From NCBI GenBank assembly GCA_000161775.1, contig GG704595.1, positions 29,558 to 93,557 of the forward strand: a stretch of DNA of 64,000 nt, in the 5' to 3' direction. Made by a program: the position numbers and the translations under genes. Position 1 is the stretch's first letter; every line of letters starts with the position of its first letter. The DNA is from Ruegeria lacuscaerulensis ITI-1157. GTDB taxonomy: Bacteria; Pseudomonadota; Alphaproteobacteria; Rhodobacterales; Rhodobacteraceae. Shown one piece after another: positions 37,616 to 47,259 of this stretch. Under the pieces are notes generated by a model, which made no database searches, had not been told where the DNA came from, and was given only the letters and a program-made list of their open reading frames with translations.

Positions 37616-38556
37616 TCTTTGGGCTGGTCTTCGGCAGGCTTGGCCTGCGCGTCAGGCTGTTCGGCCGCGCCCTCTTTCGGGGCGGGCAGATCGCCTTTGA
37701 CCGCCGGAGGAAGCCCCATCAGCATCCGGGTGATCGTGATCAGCTCGTCCCGCAGCTCGGTCCGTTTGGTGACGCGGTCCAGCATGCCGTGGTCCAGCAG
37801 GTATTCGGCGCGCTGGAAGCCTTCGGGCAGTTTTTCGCGGATCGTCTGCTCGATCACGCGGGGGCCGGCGAAACAGATCAGAGCGTTCGGCTCGGCAATA
37901 TGCACGTCGCCCAGCATCGCATAGGACGCCGTCACGCCGCCGGTGGTGGGATGGGTAAGAACGACGATATAGGGCAGGCCGGCCTCTTTCAGCATCTGTA
38001 CGGCGACCGTAGTACGCGGCATCTGCATCAGGCTGAGGATGCCTTCCTGCATTCGGGCGCCGCCGGCGGCGGAGAACAGGATCAGCGGGCGCTTGAGCTT
38101 TACCGCCTCTTGCGCGGCGGCGATGATGGCGTTGCCCACATACATGCCCATCGACCCGCCCATGAACGAGAAATCCTGCGCGGCAGCCACGATCGGCGTG
38201 CGGCCGATCTCGCCGGTGGCGACCAGCATTGCTTCTTTCTCGCCGGTCTTTTTCTGCGCCGCCTTCATGCGGTCGGGGTATTTCTTCTGATCGCGGAAGT
38301 GCAGCGGGTCTTCCTTGGGCGCGGGCACCGCGACTTCGGTAAAAATACCGCCGTCGAACAGGTGCTTGAACCGCTCGCGCGGGGTGATCAGCATGTGGTG
38401 TCCGCATTGGGTACAGACATTCTGGTTGTCCGCCAGTTCACGGTGGAACAGCATCGTTCCGCACTCGTCGCATTTGTGCCACAGATTTTCTGGCACCTCA
38501 CGGCGGGAGAAGATCGAGTTGATCCGGGGGCGGACGTAGTTCGTGATCCAGTTCAT
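37612..38556 (-). CDS. accD: Acetyl-CoA carboxylase carboxyltransferase beta subunit
   Basis: 314 residues. The N-terminal zinc ribbon is intact with Cys29, Cys32, Cys48 and Cys51. The crotonase-fold carboxyltransferase domain has [52 protein letters not shown] and [34 protein letters not shown]-type blocks. With AccA it transfers CO2 from biotin to acetyl-CoA. The ATG at 38556 gives the usual [12 protein letters not shown] start. The last 25 residues are a variable Pro/Glu/Ala-rich tail. Confidence 0.96.
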   Translation of the reverse strand: MNWITNYVRPRINSIFSRREVPENLWHKCDECGTMLFHRELADNQNVCTQCGHHMLITPRERFKHLFDGGIFTEVAVPAPKEDPLHFRDQKKYPDRMKAAQKKTGEKEAMLVATGEIGRTPIVAAAQDFSFMGGSMGMYVGNAIIAAAQEAVKLKRPLILFSAAGGARMQEGILSLMQMPRTTVAVQMLKEAGLPYIVVLTHPTTGGVTASYAMLGDVHIAEPNALICFAGPRVIEQTIREKLPEGFQRAEYLLDHGMLDRVTKRTELRDELITITRMLMGLPPAVKGDLPAPKEGAAEQPDAQAKPAEDQPKE

Positions 38557-38614
38557 GTCGGAACCTTGCTGATGCGGGTTGCAGTCAAATAAGACGCAAC
38601 GGAAGGAAATGCAA

Positions 38615-39517
38615 TCAGCGCCTGAGCGCAAGACGCGCAACCAGCCAGCTGACGATCATCACGCCGAAATCCACGATCAGCCATTGCCTCAGGATGCCTG
38701 TATCAGACATGTCGAAGGGCAGATGAAACAGGGCCAGCCCGCTGAGACTGTCTGGCAGTGAAATGACCAGCAATGCCATTGCGTTGTTGGCGAAATGCAT
38801 GGCGATGGCCGGCCCGAGTGTTCCGGCACGTGCGGTCAGATCGGCGCTGAGCAGCCCGAAAACGCAGGCCCAGACTGCCACGAGCATGGCGTTGTCTCCG
38901 GCGGCGTTGGGGGCGTAATGACCGGCTGCGAACAGGATTGAGGGGATTCCCATCCAGACCCATGGAGCGCGAAACCGGGCAGCGAGGGACTGCTGCAGGT
39001 AACCGCGGAACAGAATCTCCTCGGAACTTGTCTGGATCAATACTGCAGACAGGGAAAAAGGCAGCAATGCAATCCATTGCAGGACCGGCAGGTTCGGTTC
39101 CAGAGGAACCCCCATATCGTAGGGCGGAAGCAAGGCCAGAACCAGGCCGAGAATCAACAAGGCAGACAGAACCCGCCAAAACTGATCGATCACCTGTCCC
39201 CGCGGCCCGAGTACGGTTCCCAGACCGCGGCGTTGGAACAGACGCACGGCCAGTGCGACGCCCAGCGTGGCAAAGCCGAAGCTTGCCAGAAGAATCAACA
39301 TGGCCGCCGGAGAGGAGCCACCTTGCAGACTTGAAATCAGTTCGACTGAACCGGTGTTTGCCACCGTTGCAAAAAGGGCCAGGTTCATCGTGATGATGAC
39401 GATCCCGACCAGAACCAATCCCGCCAGAAGCCGCCAGAGTTCCGAGTACTGACGCGCGGGTGCAACCAGGGTTTCGTGCGGGGCGTAGGCCGAGTGCGCG
39501 GGTCCACGCAGTTTCAT
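38615..39517 (-). CDS. CPBP family intramembrane glutamic protease
   Basis: 300 residues with about eight spans. The three CPBP/CAAX (ABI) motifs are present: [12 protein letters not shown] (Glu166, Glu167, Arg171), FAAGHY (His200) and MHFANN (His241). These bind the catalytic water in Rce1-like proteases, so the site looks intact. It overlaps the upstream ABC-cNMP gene by four bases (ATGA) and must be co-translated with it, which suggests a shared function. The substrate is unknown. Confidence 0.9.
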   Translation of the reverse strand: MKLRGPAHSAYAPHETLVAPARQYSELWRLLAGLVLVGIVIITMNLALFATVANTGSVELISSLQGGSSPAAMLILLASFGFATLGVALAVRLFQRRGLGTVLGPRGQVIDQFWRVLSALLILGLVLALLPPYDMGVPLEPNLPVLQWIALLPFSLSAVLIQTSSEEILFRGYLQQSLAARFRAPWVWMGIPSILFAAGHYAPNAAGDNAMLVAVWACVFGLLSADLTARAGTLGPAIAMHFANNAMALLVISLPDSLSGLALFHLPFDMSDTGILRQWLIVDFGVMIVSWLVARLALRR

Positions 39518-42500
39518 CTGCCGACCTCGGTTTCCGGGTCCGGCTCGAGTGGGGTGTTTGACGTCAGCAGGCGTTCAGATACCGTGGTGAGGTATCCGGC
39601 AACGGTCTCGAGAAGGCGCACGGCAACGGTTGCATCACTTTCAACGACGGCGCGCAATTCTTCCGCCCCGATCCTCAGAAAGGAACAATCGGTTACCGCA
39701 ACCAGATCGAGCTGTCGGGGCGCTCCGGTGATGATCGAGAGATCCCCGATCAATCGTCCCGGCTCGACCTCGGATATCACGCGTGTTTCGCCATTCGCCA
39801 TTGTCCATTGCAGCCGGGCCAGACCCGATATGCACAGATAGGCCGCATCGGGGTTCTGACCGCGCGAAAAGATCTTTTGTCCGGCCGCGGCGTCATACCA
39901 TTGCGCAGAAAAGGCCAGCAAGCGTTGGTGCCTGGCGTCCAGCCGCGCAAATAGGTCGGTGGCCCCGATGACCTTGAGCTTGCGACTGAAATCCCCGGCC
40001 GTGTCATCGTCGACCGATGCCTGCGACCGAGTGACCCCGTCGATGCGCCCGTCCTTGATCTCGATGTAGAGGTCATAGGCCTCGGGGTGGGCAAAATGAT
40101 CCTCCATGAAGATCATGGTCGATTCAGGCAACAGTCGGCGCAGCTTCAGCCGGGTCTGCAGGCGGCTTTCGGAATCGTGGCTTGCAAGAGCCTTGTCCAG
40201 AATGAGAATGTCCGGGCGTTTGATGGCCGCGCGGGAAAAAGCCGCGCGTTCCTGGAACACGGTCGGCAGATTGGCGCCGCCAAGACCCGTTGGCAGATCA
40301 TATATGATGGCTGCCAGCCGTCGCCGTAGCCCCGCCTCGTTCAGAACTTCGGCGACCACGTCCTCGATCTCGTCAGCGTGGGAACCGGCCGTCAGCGAAA
40401 TCCGGCCATAGATCGCGTTTTCCAGCACCGTCAGGCGCGGCACGTAGGTGTCGGGGCTGACCGGCACGAACAAACCATCAAAAGAATCGTGCAGGCGATG
40501 TGCCTGGGTCTTTCGAATCGCCAGGATCTTTTCCTTGTATTCCTCGGGGAAGGTCGGTCCGATCTGTTCGGCCGTCAGCATGAACGGTACCGTCAGCAAG
40601 AGCGCCATCTCCCGCTCGGTCAAGCTGCTCTCTCCGGTGCTTCTGCGGCGTTCTTCGATATCCAGAAGGCGATGGTACAGATCCTTCGAGATGCCGAGGC
40701 GAAGGAACAGAGGATGATCAGCGCCTTCGCGACCGAAGGTCTGGTTCAACGTGTCCAGCACGGCGCTGGCGATTGCCAGCGCGTCCCTGTCGAGATCATG
40801 CGCTTTGAGCATGTCGAGAAACCGGGCGTCGCCAGCAAGCAATTCGGGCGAAATATCACGTGAAGGCGATGCAAACAGAAGATTGCCGCCCAAAGGTACA
40901 GCAGGATTGAACCGGTCCGGATCGAACCTGTACACGTATTTTTCCAATCCTTTTTCCGCCAGGCGCTGCGCCACCTTGTCCCGCAATCCGACGATCCGTT
41001 CGGCCAGATCGGGATGGAGCTTGGGATCGAACTGCGATCGAAGTGTGCGGCGCAACATGAATTCATCGATGCCCATCGCTTCGACCAGTTGAAACCACCA
41101 ATCGCGTATCTCGTCCTTGCTTTGCAGTCCGGCAATGCGTGGATCGATCCAATCGTCGGACACCGAGTCGGGCGAGTTGCCGGCCTTCACGGCTTCGATC
41201 TGATAACCTGAGGGCGCTTTGCGGGCATCTTCTTCATGTTGCGGATGGGTGCGCAGGGGCATCAGCAGGTTGTCCCCCAAGGTGCCGGCGAACAGATATG
41301 GCCGCGAGTGGGCATAGCCGATCCGAGCCGCGATTACGGCCTGGTGCAATGATTTCAAAGGATGGCCGGACAGGATGACCTCGCCCTGCGCCGGCAGCAC
41401 CTCGCGTATCAGCAATTCCGCAAGCGCCTGCCGTTCGGAATCCTGCGAGGCCTTTATCGCCACCCGGGCACCGCCAGGAATGGTCAGATCGATATCTTCC
41501 AGGACGGTTTTGCCGTCCGCGTCCCGCACGGTGATGTTGCGCAGCTCGATATCGCCGCGCAGATGCGGGATGGACTCGGGTTCGCCTTCGAACAGTTCCT
41601 CGGGGATCATGTTGTCGGGATTGAACCGCTCGGTCACGACTTGCCACCGCAGCGACATGTCTTGCAGCTGGTTGTAGTAGGTCAGCAGCTCACGCCATGG
41701 ACCGCTGAGATCCTTGTATGCCCCAAGGGCCGCAACCAGCGCACCAACCGTCACCTCGCCCGTGATCGCCAGATAGCCGCCGGCCGAATAGAACAGAAAT
41801 GGCGTCATCTGCGTGATCAGGTTATTGAGAAACTTCATGAAGAACTTCTTGTTGTAGATCTTCACGCGGATCTCGAACAATCTCCCCAGCCGATGGCTGA
41901 ACTGTGCCAGACGGTACCGCCAGCCCCCGTTTGCGCGCAGGTCGCTGACCCCTGCGGCTGTTTCACCGATCTCGGTGCTCAGGTGGCGTATTTCCTGGAT
42001 TCGCTCTTTGTTCAGCAGGTTGATCTGGCGCTGCAGGCGCGGGATCAGCCAGGCCTGCAGCGGGATCAGCGCGATCGCGGCCAACCCGAACCAGACGCTT
42101 TGCAGGAACAGAAAGGTGACGATGGTCATCATCTGCCCGAACTGGAAAACCGGCTGCGCAATCGCGTCGCCCATCAGCCCGCCCAGCGGTTCGGCCTCGG
42201 ACGTGATCATCGACACCAGTTCGCCTTGGCTGGTGGACGAGAAATAGGGTTTCGGAAAACGCAACATCCGGCGGATCAGGGTAAAGCGTAATCGACGCAA
42301 CATACGCTCTGCCAGAATGCCCTTCATCGTGTTGATCCGCATCTTCATGATGCCGCCGGCAATCACCGTGCCCAGAAAGGCAAGACACAGGATCATCAGG
42401 TATTGGACCTGGGTGACTGTAATACCAAAGAACGTCACCGTGCTTCCGGTGGCGCCGATGGCATCGTTGATGATTTTCTTGGGCAGTTCCAGCGAAGCAT

Positions 42501-42594
42501 AGAGAAACGGAAAAGACAGCAAGGTCAGCGCCAGCAGAAAGAACTGCTGTTTCTTCGAATGCTTCCAAATAAACGCAAAAAGAGTGGGTTCCAT
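39514..42594 (-). CDS. Degenerate ABC transporter fused to a cyclic-nucleotide-binding domain
   Basis: 1026 residues. Residues about 15-320 form a type IV exporter membrane domain with six spans. An ABC domain starts near 345, but its motifs are altered. Walker A is replaced by KASQDSERQA (381-390). The signature is PTVFQ (777-781) instead of LSGGQ. Walker B ends ILILDK, with Lys801 where the catalytic Glu belongs. The H-loop lacks its histidine. About 275 residues are inserted between the Q-loop region (FAGTLGDNLL) and LTVLENAIYGR. Residues about 875-1000 are a cNMP-binding domain with IGDLSIITGAPRQ as phosphate cassette. ATP hydrolysis looks unlikely. It is followed by a CPBP protease gene. 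The 246-base upstream gap is shared with a divergent DUF6478-like gene. Confidence 0.88.
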   Translation of the reverse strand: MEPTLFAFIWKHSKKQQFFLLALTLLSFPFLYASLELPKKIINDAIGATGSTVTFFGITVTQVQYLMILCLAFLGTVIAGGIMKMRINTMKGILAERMLRRLRFTLIRRMLRFPKPYFSSTSQGELVSMITSEAEPLGGLMGDAIAQPVFQFGQMMTIVTFLFLQSVWFGLAAIALIPLQAWLIPRLQRQINLLNKERIQEIRHLSTEIGETAAGVSDLRANGGWRYRLAQFSHRLGRLFEIRVKIYNKKFFMKFLNNLITQMTPFLFYSAGGYLAITGEVTVGALVAALGAYKDLSGPWRELLTYYNQLQDMSLRWQVVTERFNPDNMIPEELFEGEPESIPHLRGDIELRNITVRDADGKTVLEDIDLTIPGGARVAIKASQDSERQALAELLIREVLPAQGEVILSGHPLKSLHQAVIAARIGYAHSRPYLFAGTLGDNLLMPLRTHPQHEEDARKAPSGYQIEAVKAGNSPDSVSDDWIDPRIAGLQSKDEIRDWWFQLVEAMGIDEFMLRRTLRSQFDPKLHPDLAERIVGLRDKVAQRLAEKGLEKYVYRFDPDRFNPAVPLGGNLLFASPSRDISPELLAGDARFLDMLKAHDLDRDALAIASAVLDTLNQTFGREGADHPLFLRLGISKDLYHRLLDIEERRRSTGESSLTEREMALLLTVPFMLTAEQIGPTFPEEYKEKILAIRKTQAHRLHDSFDGLFVPVSPDTYVPRLTVLENAIYGRISLTAGSHADEIEDVVAEVLNEAGLRRRLAAIIYDLPTGLGGANLPTVFQERAAFSRAAIKRPDILILDKALASHDSESRLQTRLKLRRLLPESTMIFMEDHFAHPEAYDLYIEIKDGRIDGVTRSQASVDDDTAGDFSRKLKVIGATDLFARLDARHQRLLAFSAQWYDAAAGQKIFSRGQNPDAAYLCISGLARLQWTMANGETRVISEVEPGRLIGDLSIITGAPRQLDLVAVTDCSFLRIGAEELRAVVESDATVAVRLLETVAGYLTTVSERLLTSNTPLEPDPETEVGR

Positions 42595-42840
42595 GCCCGG
42601 CCTTGCCTTGTATTCCTTGGTCTGCGGTACGTTGCGGACTCTCCGCGGCGACCGGGAGCCTGACGGTAAGCGTTGACCGAGACTATTTCAAGAACACGGG
42701 CCGGCGCCGGTGCGGGTTTCTCCCGGCAATGCGTGGCCGACCATTCACATTTTGCGAATTGATGCGCGGCAGTTGCGTTTGGCGGGTTTATCCCGTGGGC
42801 GGATTTCGACTAAAGAGGTGCAGTTTCTGGCAAGGTGCCC

Positions 42841-43602
42841 ATGCAACGGATTCTGGATCACTATCTCAATCGAAGGGTTCTGCAACGTTGGCGGCGAGCC
42901 GCGGAGCAGGCCGACAACTCAAGCTTGCCCGTGCTGCGGAGGCAGCGTGATCAAGCGCGCGGTCTGCGGGTTCACCTGGACCGGCTGATCCAGGTTGCCG
43001 ATGGCCGGCTGCTGCATCCGTCAACCGGGCCGAACCACTTTCCCAAGCCATTGGGAACCGACTGGGCCTGGAGGCCCGAACTGTGGCGTATGCCAATGAC
43101 GGTGCCGGGCCTGGCTTCGGTTCCCCGCAAGGCTCGGTTGGATAATCGCGTTGCCGTGTTCCATGATTGCCATCTGGCTGAAATCAGCCTGCGTCAGATT
43201 CGAAACTCGGATGACAGTGACCTGGCCCCGTTTGGTCTGGCGGTGGAAACCTTCGAGTTTCATGGAACCTTTCTTTCCATTTCGGTGGAATTGCCGGACG
43301 CCGCAGCGGCAGGGCTGACCCGACAGCATGCGATCCGCGCCGGCGTCATGGCCCGGCATGAACATCCCGACGTCCTGTTTGCGCGGCTCAATATTCAGCA
43401 CGGACCGAACACAGAACAGGTCCTGCGGGAAATCCGGCCAGATCGGGCGGTTTCCTTTGTCGATTTCGATCTGGCTCATTTGGAATTCAATGAAAGGCGC
43501 GTGAGCAAGATCTGGCTGGATCTGATCCTGCAGGCTCCGCGTCTGAACCGGGTAGTGCTGCGTGACCTGACACTGTGCCGGTACCATCAAGCAGATTTGT
43601 GA
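42841..43602 (+). CDS. Conserved hypothetical protein (DUF6478-like)
   Basis: 253 residues, no signal peptide or membrane span. I associate it with the Rhodobacterales family DUF6478 from its pattern (LDHYLNRRVLQRWRRAAEQAD, PLGTDWAWRPELWRMPM, VAVFHDCHLAEISLRQIRN, TFEFHGTFLSISVELPDAAAAGLTRQHAIRAG), but cannot verify this. The ATG at 42841 follows AAGG; a GTG at 42835 is in frame. Aromatic-rich blocks suggest a compact beta-rich fold. It is divergent from the degenerate ABC gene and followed after 11 bases by another small gene. Confidence 0.7.
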   Translation: MQRILDHYLNRRVLQRWRRAAEQADNSSLPVLRRQRDQARGLRVHLDRLIQVADGRLLHPSTGPNHFPKPLGTDWAWRPELWRMPMTVPGLASVPRKARLDNRVAVFHDCHLAEISLRQIRNSDDSDLAPFGLAVETFEFHGTFLSISVELPDAAAAGLTRQHAIRAGVMARHEHPDVLFARLNIQHGPNTEQVLREIRPDRAVSFVDFDLAHLEFNERRVSKIWLDLILQAPRLNRVVLRDLTLCRYHQADL

Positions 43603-43613
43603 GAGGCCGTTCC

Positions 43614-43973
43614 ATGTCGCAAGCCAAACTTTCAGAAGTCCGGTTCCAGAACGCCATCTGGGAGGGGTTCATCGCCTGCCAATCTCGTCCGCAGGTCGAG
43701 GCGCGCTATTTGGACGAGCCGCTCGCCGGGGTCGAAGTCGCCCAAGCCGAAGGGGGCTGGACTGTCCGTGCGCCAGTTCCCTCGGCGCTATTGTCAGAGG
43801 GCGTGCATGGCGTGACGATACAAGACGCTGAAACCCACGAAACACTGGGTGCGTTTACGGTGATTGCCGGCGCACCTGCGGCTGATGACCTCAGGGCCGA
43901 GGTCAACCTTCTGCGCGCCGAGCTGGACATGCTGAAACGCGTGGTGCGGCGTTTGCACCACGATCAGGACTAG
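43614..43973 (+). CDS. Hypothetical protein with C-terminal coiled coil
   Basis: 119 residues, not recognised. Residues 1-85 look like a small beta-rich domain (WEGFIACQSRPQVEARYLDEPLAGVEVAQ, then WTVRAPVPSALLSEGVHGVTIQDAETHETLGAFTVIAG). Residues 90-115 form a leucine-heptad coiled coil (LRAEVNLLRAELDMLKRVVRRL). It starts 11 bases after the DUF6478-like gene, so the two are likely one transcript. Confidence 0.75.
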   Translation: MSQAKLSEVRFQNAIWEGFIACQSRPQVEARYLDEPLAGVEVAQAEGGWTVRAPVPSALLSEGVHGVTIQDAETHETLGAFTVIAGAPAADDLRAEVNLLRAELDMLKRVVRRLHHDQD

Positions 43974-44074
43974 GCGGCATTTCCGGCCGGATGATGCGTC
44001 CTGCCTGGTCGTGCACGGAAAGTTGCCTGATTTTCATCGGCTTCGTGCCTTGATGGGACAACGGCAACACGCCG

Positions 44075-44419
44075 GTGAGTCTCGTGGGACGTGACAGTAC
44101 CATCAAGGTCACCGCGTTGAAGGTGACCGCCTTCGGCATCACGATCGATTGCGCCGGTGCCTTGATGCTGATGCCCGCGATCGAGAACCCTTTCGTGACC
44201 GACATCGCCAGCACCCAATGGGTTCTGAAAACCTGCGCGCGGATCTTTGCCATGACCATGGTCGCGGGCGGCTACCGAAAGGTAATGCTGGTCGGGCTGT
44301 CCGTGTTTCCGTTTGCATCGGTCCGGCGCTTCATCGCGCCAAACCTTTGTTTCCCGGTCGGTGCTTGGGCGCGGCAGAAAGTGGCAGCGGCGCGTGCCCG
44401 GCCGTGCGTCTGCTGCTGA
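44075..44419 (+). pseudogene. Remnant of an MFS transporter
   Basis: An open frame whose first part aligns by eye with the N-terminal helices of drug-type MFS permeases: ALMLMPAIENPFVTDIASTQWVLKTCARIFAMTMVAGG, then RKVMLVGLSVFPFASV and IAPN. The expected GDRFGRR-type loop has shrunk to YRK, and the protein ends early in basic, cysteine-rich sequence. It looks like a decayed fragment. The rest to about 44720 gives no convincing protein in any frame. Confidence 0.4.
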
Positions 44420-44720
44420 ACGGGCAGGATGCCGGGGTGGGCCAAGAGGGTGGCCAGGGATCTGAACAAAGAGGGCATTCAGACGTCGGTTTCCAATCAG
44501 AGGGCGATCAATGCCGGGACGCTCATGACACCGACGGCGCAGGCTACAAGGACCACGCTGGAAACGAACGAGCCCGAGACACTCAAAATCGCCGTCAACG
44601 CAGAGTGCGATGCGGGCATGAACGTCATCTGTGTGTTTGCCACCCTGTCCGCTTCGAGGTGCATCGGTTTCGCCGTGCTGCGGGATGGGAAAAAAACCTC
44701 ACAAGATCGAACGCTCGGCA
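44420..44720. other. Non-coding or decayed stretch
   Basis: About 300 bases between the MFS remnant and the ctpA terminator. Open frames exist on both strands but lack recognisable domains, good starts or Shine-Dalgarno sequences. A hydrophobic minus-strand stretch (ALTAILSVSGSFVSSVVLVACAVGVMSVPALIAL) could be further remnant of a membrane protein. I see no supported gene. Confidence 0.5.
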
Positions 44721-44750
44721 AAAAAGAAAGGGCCGCGACTTGCGCGGCCC
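44721..44750 (-). terminator. Intrinsic terminator after ctpA
   Basis: On the minus strand GGGCCGCG pairs with CGCGGCCC around a five-base loop (44730-44750) and is followed by TTTCTTTTT. It lies 20 bases beyond the ctpA stop and ends the gpmI-envC-ctpA transcript. Confidence 0.88.
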
Positions 44751-44770
44751 CGGTTTTTCCATGTCTGTGC

Positions 44771-46120
44771 CTATTGCGATGCGCGCGCAGTCGGGTTGAA
44801 CGCAGACAGGCCCTTCAGGATGTCGATGGCATAGGCCAGCTGATAGTCCTGCTTGCGCAGTTCCGCGGTGGCCTCGGCCTTGGCACGATCTTCTTCGATC
44901 TGGCGGATCTCGTCCTCGGTCAGGCTGTCATTGTTCAGGCTGCCCCGCAGATCGGCCTCGGACCGGGTGCGGGCTGCGCTGGCATCCTCGGCCTCGTCCT
45001 CTTCGGGTCGGGTGCGCGGCTGTTCCACGATGATGTCCGGGCTGACACCCAGCGCCTGGATCGAGCGGCCCGACGGCGTGTAGTAGCGCGACGTGGTCAG
45101 GCGCATCGCGCCATCCCCCCGCAGCGGCATCACCGTCTGGACCGAGCCCTTGCCGAAGCTCTTGGTGCCGACGACGATGGCCCGGCGATGATCCTGCAGG
45201 GCGCCCGCGACGATTTCCGACGCCGATGCCGAGCCGCCATTGATCAGTACGACGATCGGTTTGCCCTCGGCCAGATCGCCGGGTGTGGCGTTGAACCGCT
45301 CTCCATCCTCGGGGTTGCGACCACGGGTCGAGACGATCTCACCTTCGTCCAAAAACGCGTCCGAGACCTTGATCGCCTGGGTCAGCAGACCGCCGGGGTT
45401 GTTGCGCAGGTCCAGCACGATGCCATTGATCTTGTCGATCCCGCCGGCCTCGGCGATCTGTTTTTCCAGCCCCTCTTTCAGGTTCGGATAGGTCTGATCA
45501 TTGAAGGTGGTCACACGCAGAACCACGCTTTGACCTTCGGTACGCGCGCGGACGGCGGTCAGCTTGATCGTATCGCGGATGATGGTCACGTCGAACGGAT
45601 CGGGCTCGCCTTCGCGCACCACGGTGATCACGATTTCCGACCCCACCGGGCCGCGCATCAGATCGACCGCCTTGTCCAGCGTCAGGCCCAGGATACTTTC
45701 GCCATCGACATGGGTGATGAAATCGCCCGCCTCGATGCCCGCCTCATCCGCGGGGGTGCCGTCGATGGGCGAGACGACCTTGACGAACCCGTCCTCCTGC
45801 GTGACCTCGATGCCCAGCCCGCCGAACTCGCCACGGGTCTGCACGCGCATCTGCTCGGCATCGTCGGGCGACAGATAGCTGGAATGCGGATCCAGCGAGG
45901 TCAGCATTCCGTCGATCGCCGCCTCGATCAGGTCTTCGGGCGCGACCTCTTCGACATACTGGGCGCGGATGCGCTCGAAAATGTCACCGAACAGGTCCAG
46001 CTGCTCGTAGACGCTGGCCTTGTTGGCGGCCTCCTGCGCAAGCAGCGGCCCTGCGATCTGGGTTGTGGCGATGATCCCTGCCAGGGTTCCGGCCAGAGCG
46101 GCCATCACGAATCGTTTCAT
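44771..46120 (-). CDS. ctpA: C-terminal processing protease (S41 family)
   Basis: 449 residues. An N-terminal signal anchor (about 4-28) is followed by a PDZ domain (about 98-180: GEFGGLGIEV, SPIDGTPADEAGIEAGDFITHVDGE). The S41 catalytic domain has Ser299 in GGSASASEI, Lys324 in TKSFGKGSVQ and Gln328, the full triad at the spacing seen in CtpB. The tail is acidic and charged. It degrades or trims periplasmic proteins, including cell-wall hydrolases in other bacteria, which fits its place after envC. The start is six bases after the envC stop. Confidence 0.95.
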   Translation of the reverse strand: MKRFVMAALAGTLAGIIATTQIAGPLLAQEAANKASVYEQLDLFGDIFERIRAQYVEEVAPEDLIEAAIDGMLTSLDPHSSYLSPDDAEQMRVQTRGEFGGLGIEVTQEDGFVKVVSPIDGTPADEAGIEAGDFITHVDGESILGLTLDKAVDLMRGPVGSEIVITVVREGEPDPFDVTIIRDTIKLTAVRARTEGQSVVLRVTTFNDQTYPNLKEGLEKQIAEAGGIDKINGIVLDLRNNPGGLLTQAIKVSDAFLDEGEIVSTRGRNPEDGERFNATPGDLAEGKPIVVLINGGSASASEIVAGALQDHRRAIVVGTKSFGKGSVQTVMPLRGDGAMRLTTSRYYTPSGRSIQALGVSPDIIVEQPRTRPEEDEAEDASAARTRSEADLRGSLNNDSLTEDEIRQIEEDRAKAEATAELRKQDYQLAYAIDILKGLSAFNPTARASQ

Positions 46121-46126
46121 GCGCGT

Positions 46127-47259
46127 CTATCCATCCTTGTGCGTCCGGAACCATGTTTCCGGGTCAACGGGCCTGTTGTTCTCTCTTACCTCTATATAGA
46201 GCGTTTCTGACCGATCAGTTCCAGTGCCATCACCGCTTGTTGACAAAATCGCGCCGATTTCCGGCAGATCGCCGGGCATCAACCCAACCGGAGAGCCCTC
46301 GGGGATCACCTGTCCGGGTTCGCCGTAGACCTCCTGCAATCCTGAGAACACGAACAGAAGCCCCGGCTGCGGTTCCAGGATGATCAGGTTGCCAAGATCC
46401 AGCAGCGGCCCGCGATAGCGAATCGTGGCGGCGGTGGGCGACACCACCAGCGCACGCGGCCGGGTGGCCAGAACAAGGCCGGGCCGGGTGACGCCGGCCG
46501 CGTCGGTTTCCCCCGACCGGTGCACGACTACGCCCTGCGTCGGCAGCGGGATCCGGCCCTTGCGATCGGAAATGTCGGCATCGGTTTCGGCAATTTCACC
46601 GGCCGAGATCTCGGCCAGGCCGCTGGCGAACCCGTCCAGCGTTTCGGTGGACGAGATCAGAATCGCGGTGCGCACCGGGTCCTCGACGAAACGGCGCGGA
46701 AGGTCGGTGCGGTCGGCGATGGCCTCGCTCAACCGCGTGCGGGCGTCCTGCACTTGCTCCAACCCTTCGGTCAGAGTTTGCGCTGCACTTTGCTGCAGCG
46801 ACGCAGGGTCTGCACCTCGTCCAGATCGCGGGCCAGCGCCTGGGCCTTGGCGTTCAGGCCGGGGGTGACCTCGGACAACATCATGCCCGTGCGCGCGGCC
46901 CCCAGCGGCCCGGCCGGGTGCAGCATCAGAACCGGCGGCGCGGTGGTCTCGATGGTTTGCAGCACGCCCAGCAACTGGCGGATTTCGCGTTCCCGCGCGT
47001 TCAACTCGGCGGTCAGCTGGCTTTCGCGCAAAGCCGCCCGGCGCAGCCCGTCGCGCATGGCGGACAGCCCGGCCTCGTAGGCCTGGATCGTCTCGGTCAG
47101 GGCGCGCACGCGGTCGCGGGCGGTTTCGGCCTCGGTCAGGGCGATCGAGGCCTGTTCCAGCATCTGCGCCGCATCCAGCGCCGCCTGCGCGGGGTCCGGC
47201 GCGGCCCGGGCCACCTGCCCCGCCATCAGGACCGCCAGAAGAAGCGCGTGCAGCTTCAT
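46127..47259 (-). pseudogene. envC: EnvC-like murein hydrolase activator, frameshifted
   Basis: The N-terminal half (47259 down to a TGA at 46771) has a signal peptide ending ARA and a long coiled coil, as in EnvC. The C-terminal half (to 46127), in another minus-strand frame, has the degenerate LytM domain (IPLPTQGVVVHRSG, LLDLGNLIILEPQPGLLFVFSGL, GDLPEIGAILS, LYIEVRENNRPVDPETWF). The two frames meet near 46797-46804, where DEVQTLRR should continue LQQSAAQTL. Adding one base there restores a full-length protein of about 377 residues. Either the gene is broken or the base call is wrong. It sits between gpmI (ATGA overlap) and ctpA. Confidence 0.8.

Noticed and set aside
45483-45493. Another copy of TTCGGATAGGT
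   Set aside because: It lies inside the ctpA coding sequence with no dyad partner, so it is probably a chance match forced by the encoded residues.
46127-46762. Degenerate LytM metal site as evidence of loss of function
   Set aside because: EnvC proteins normally lack the metal ligands and act as activators; only the frameshift is unusual.
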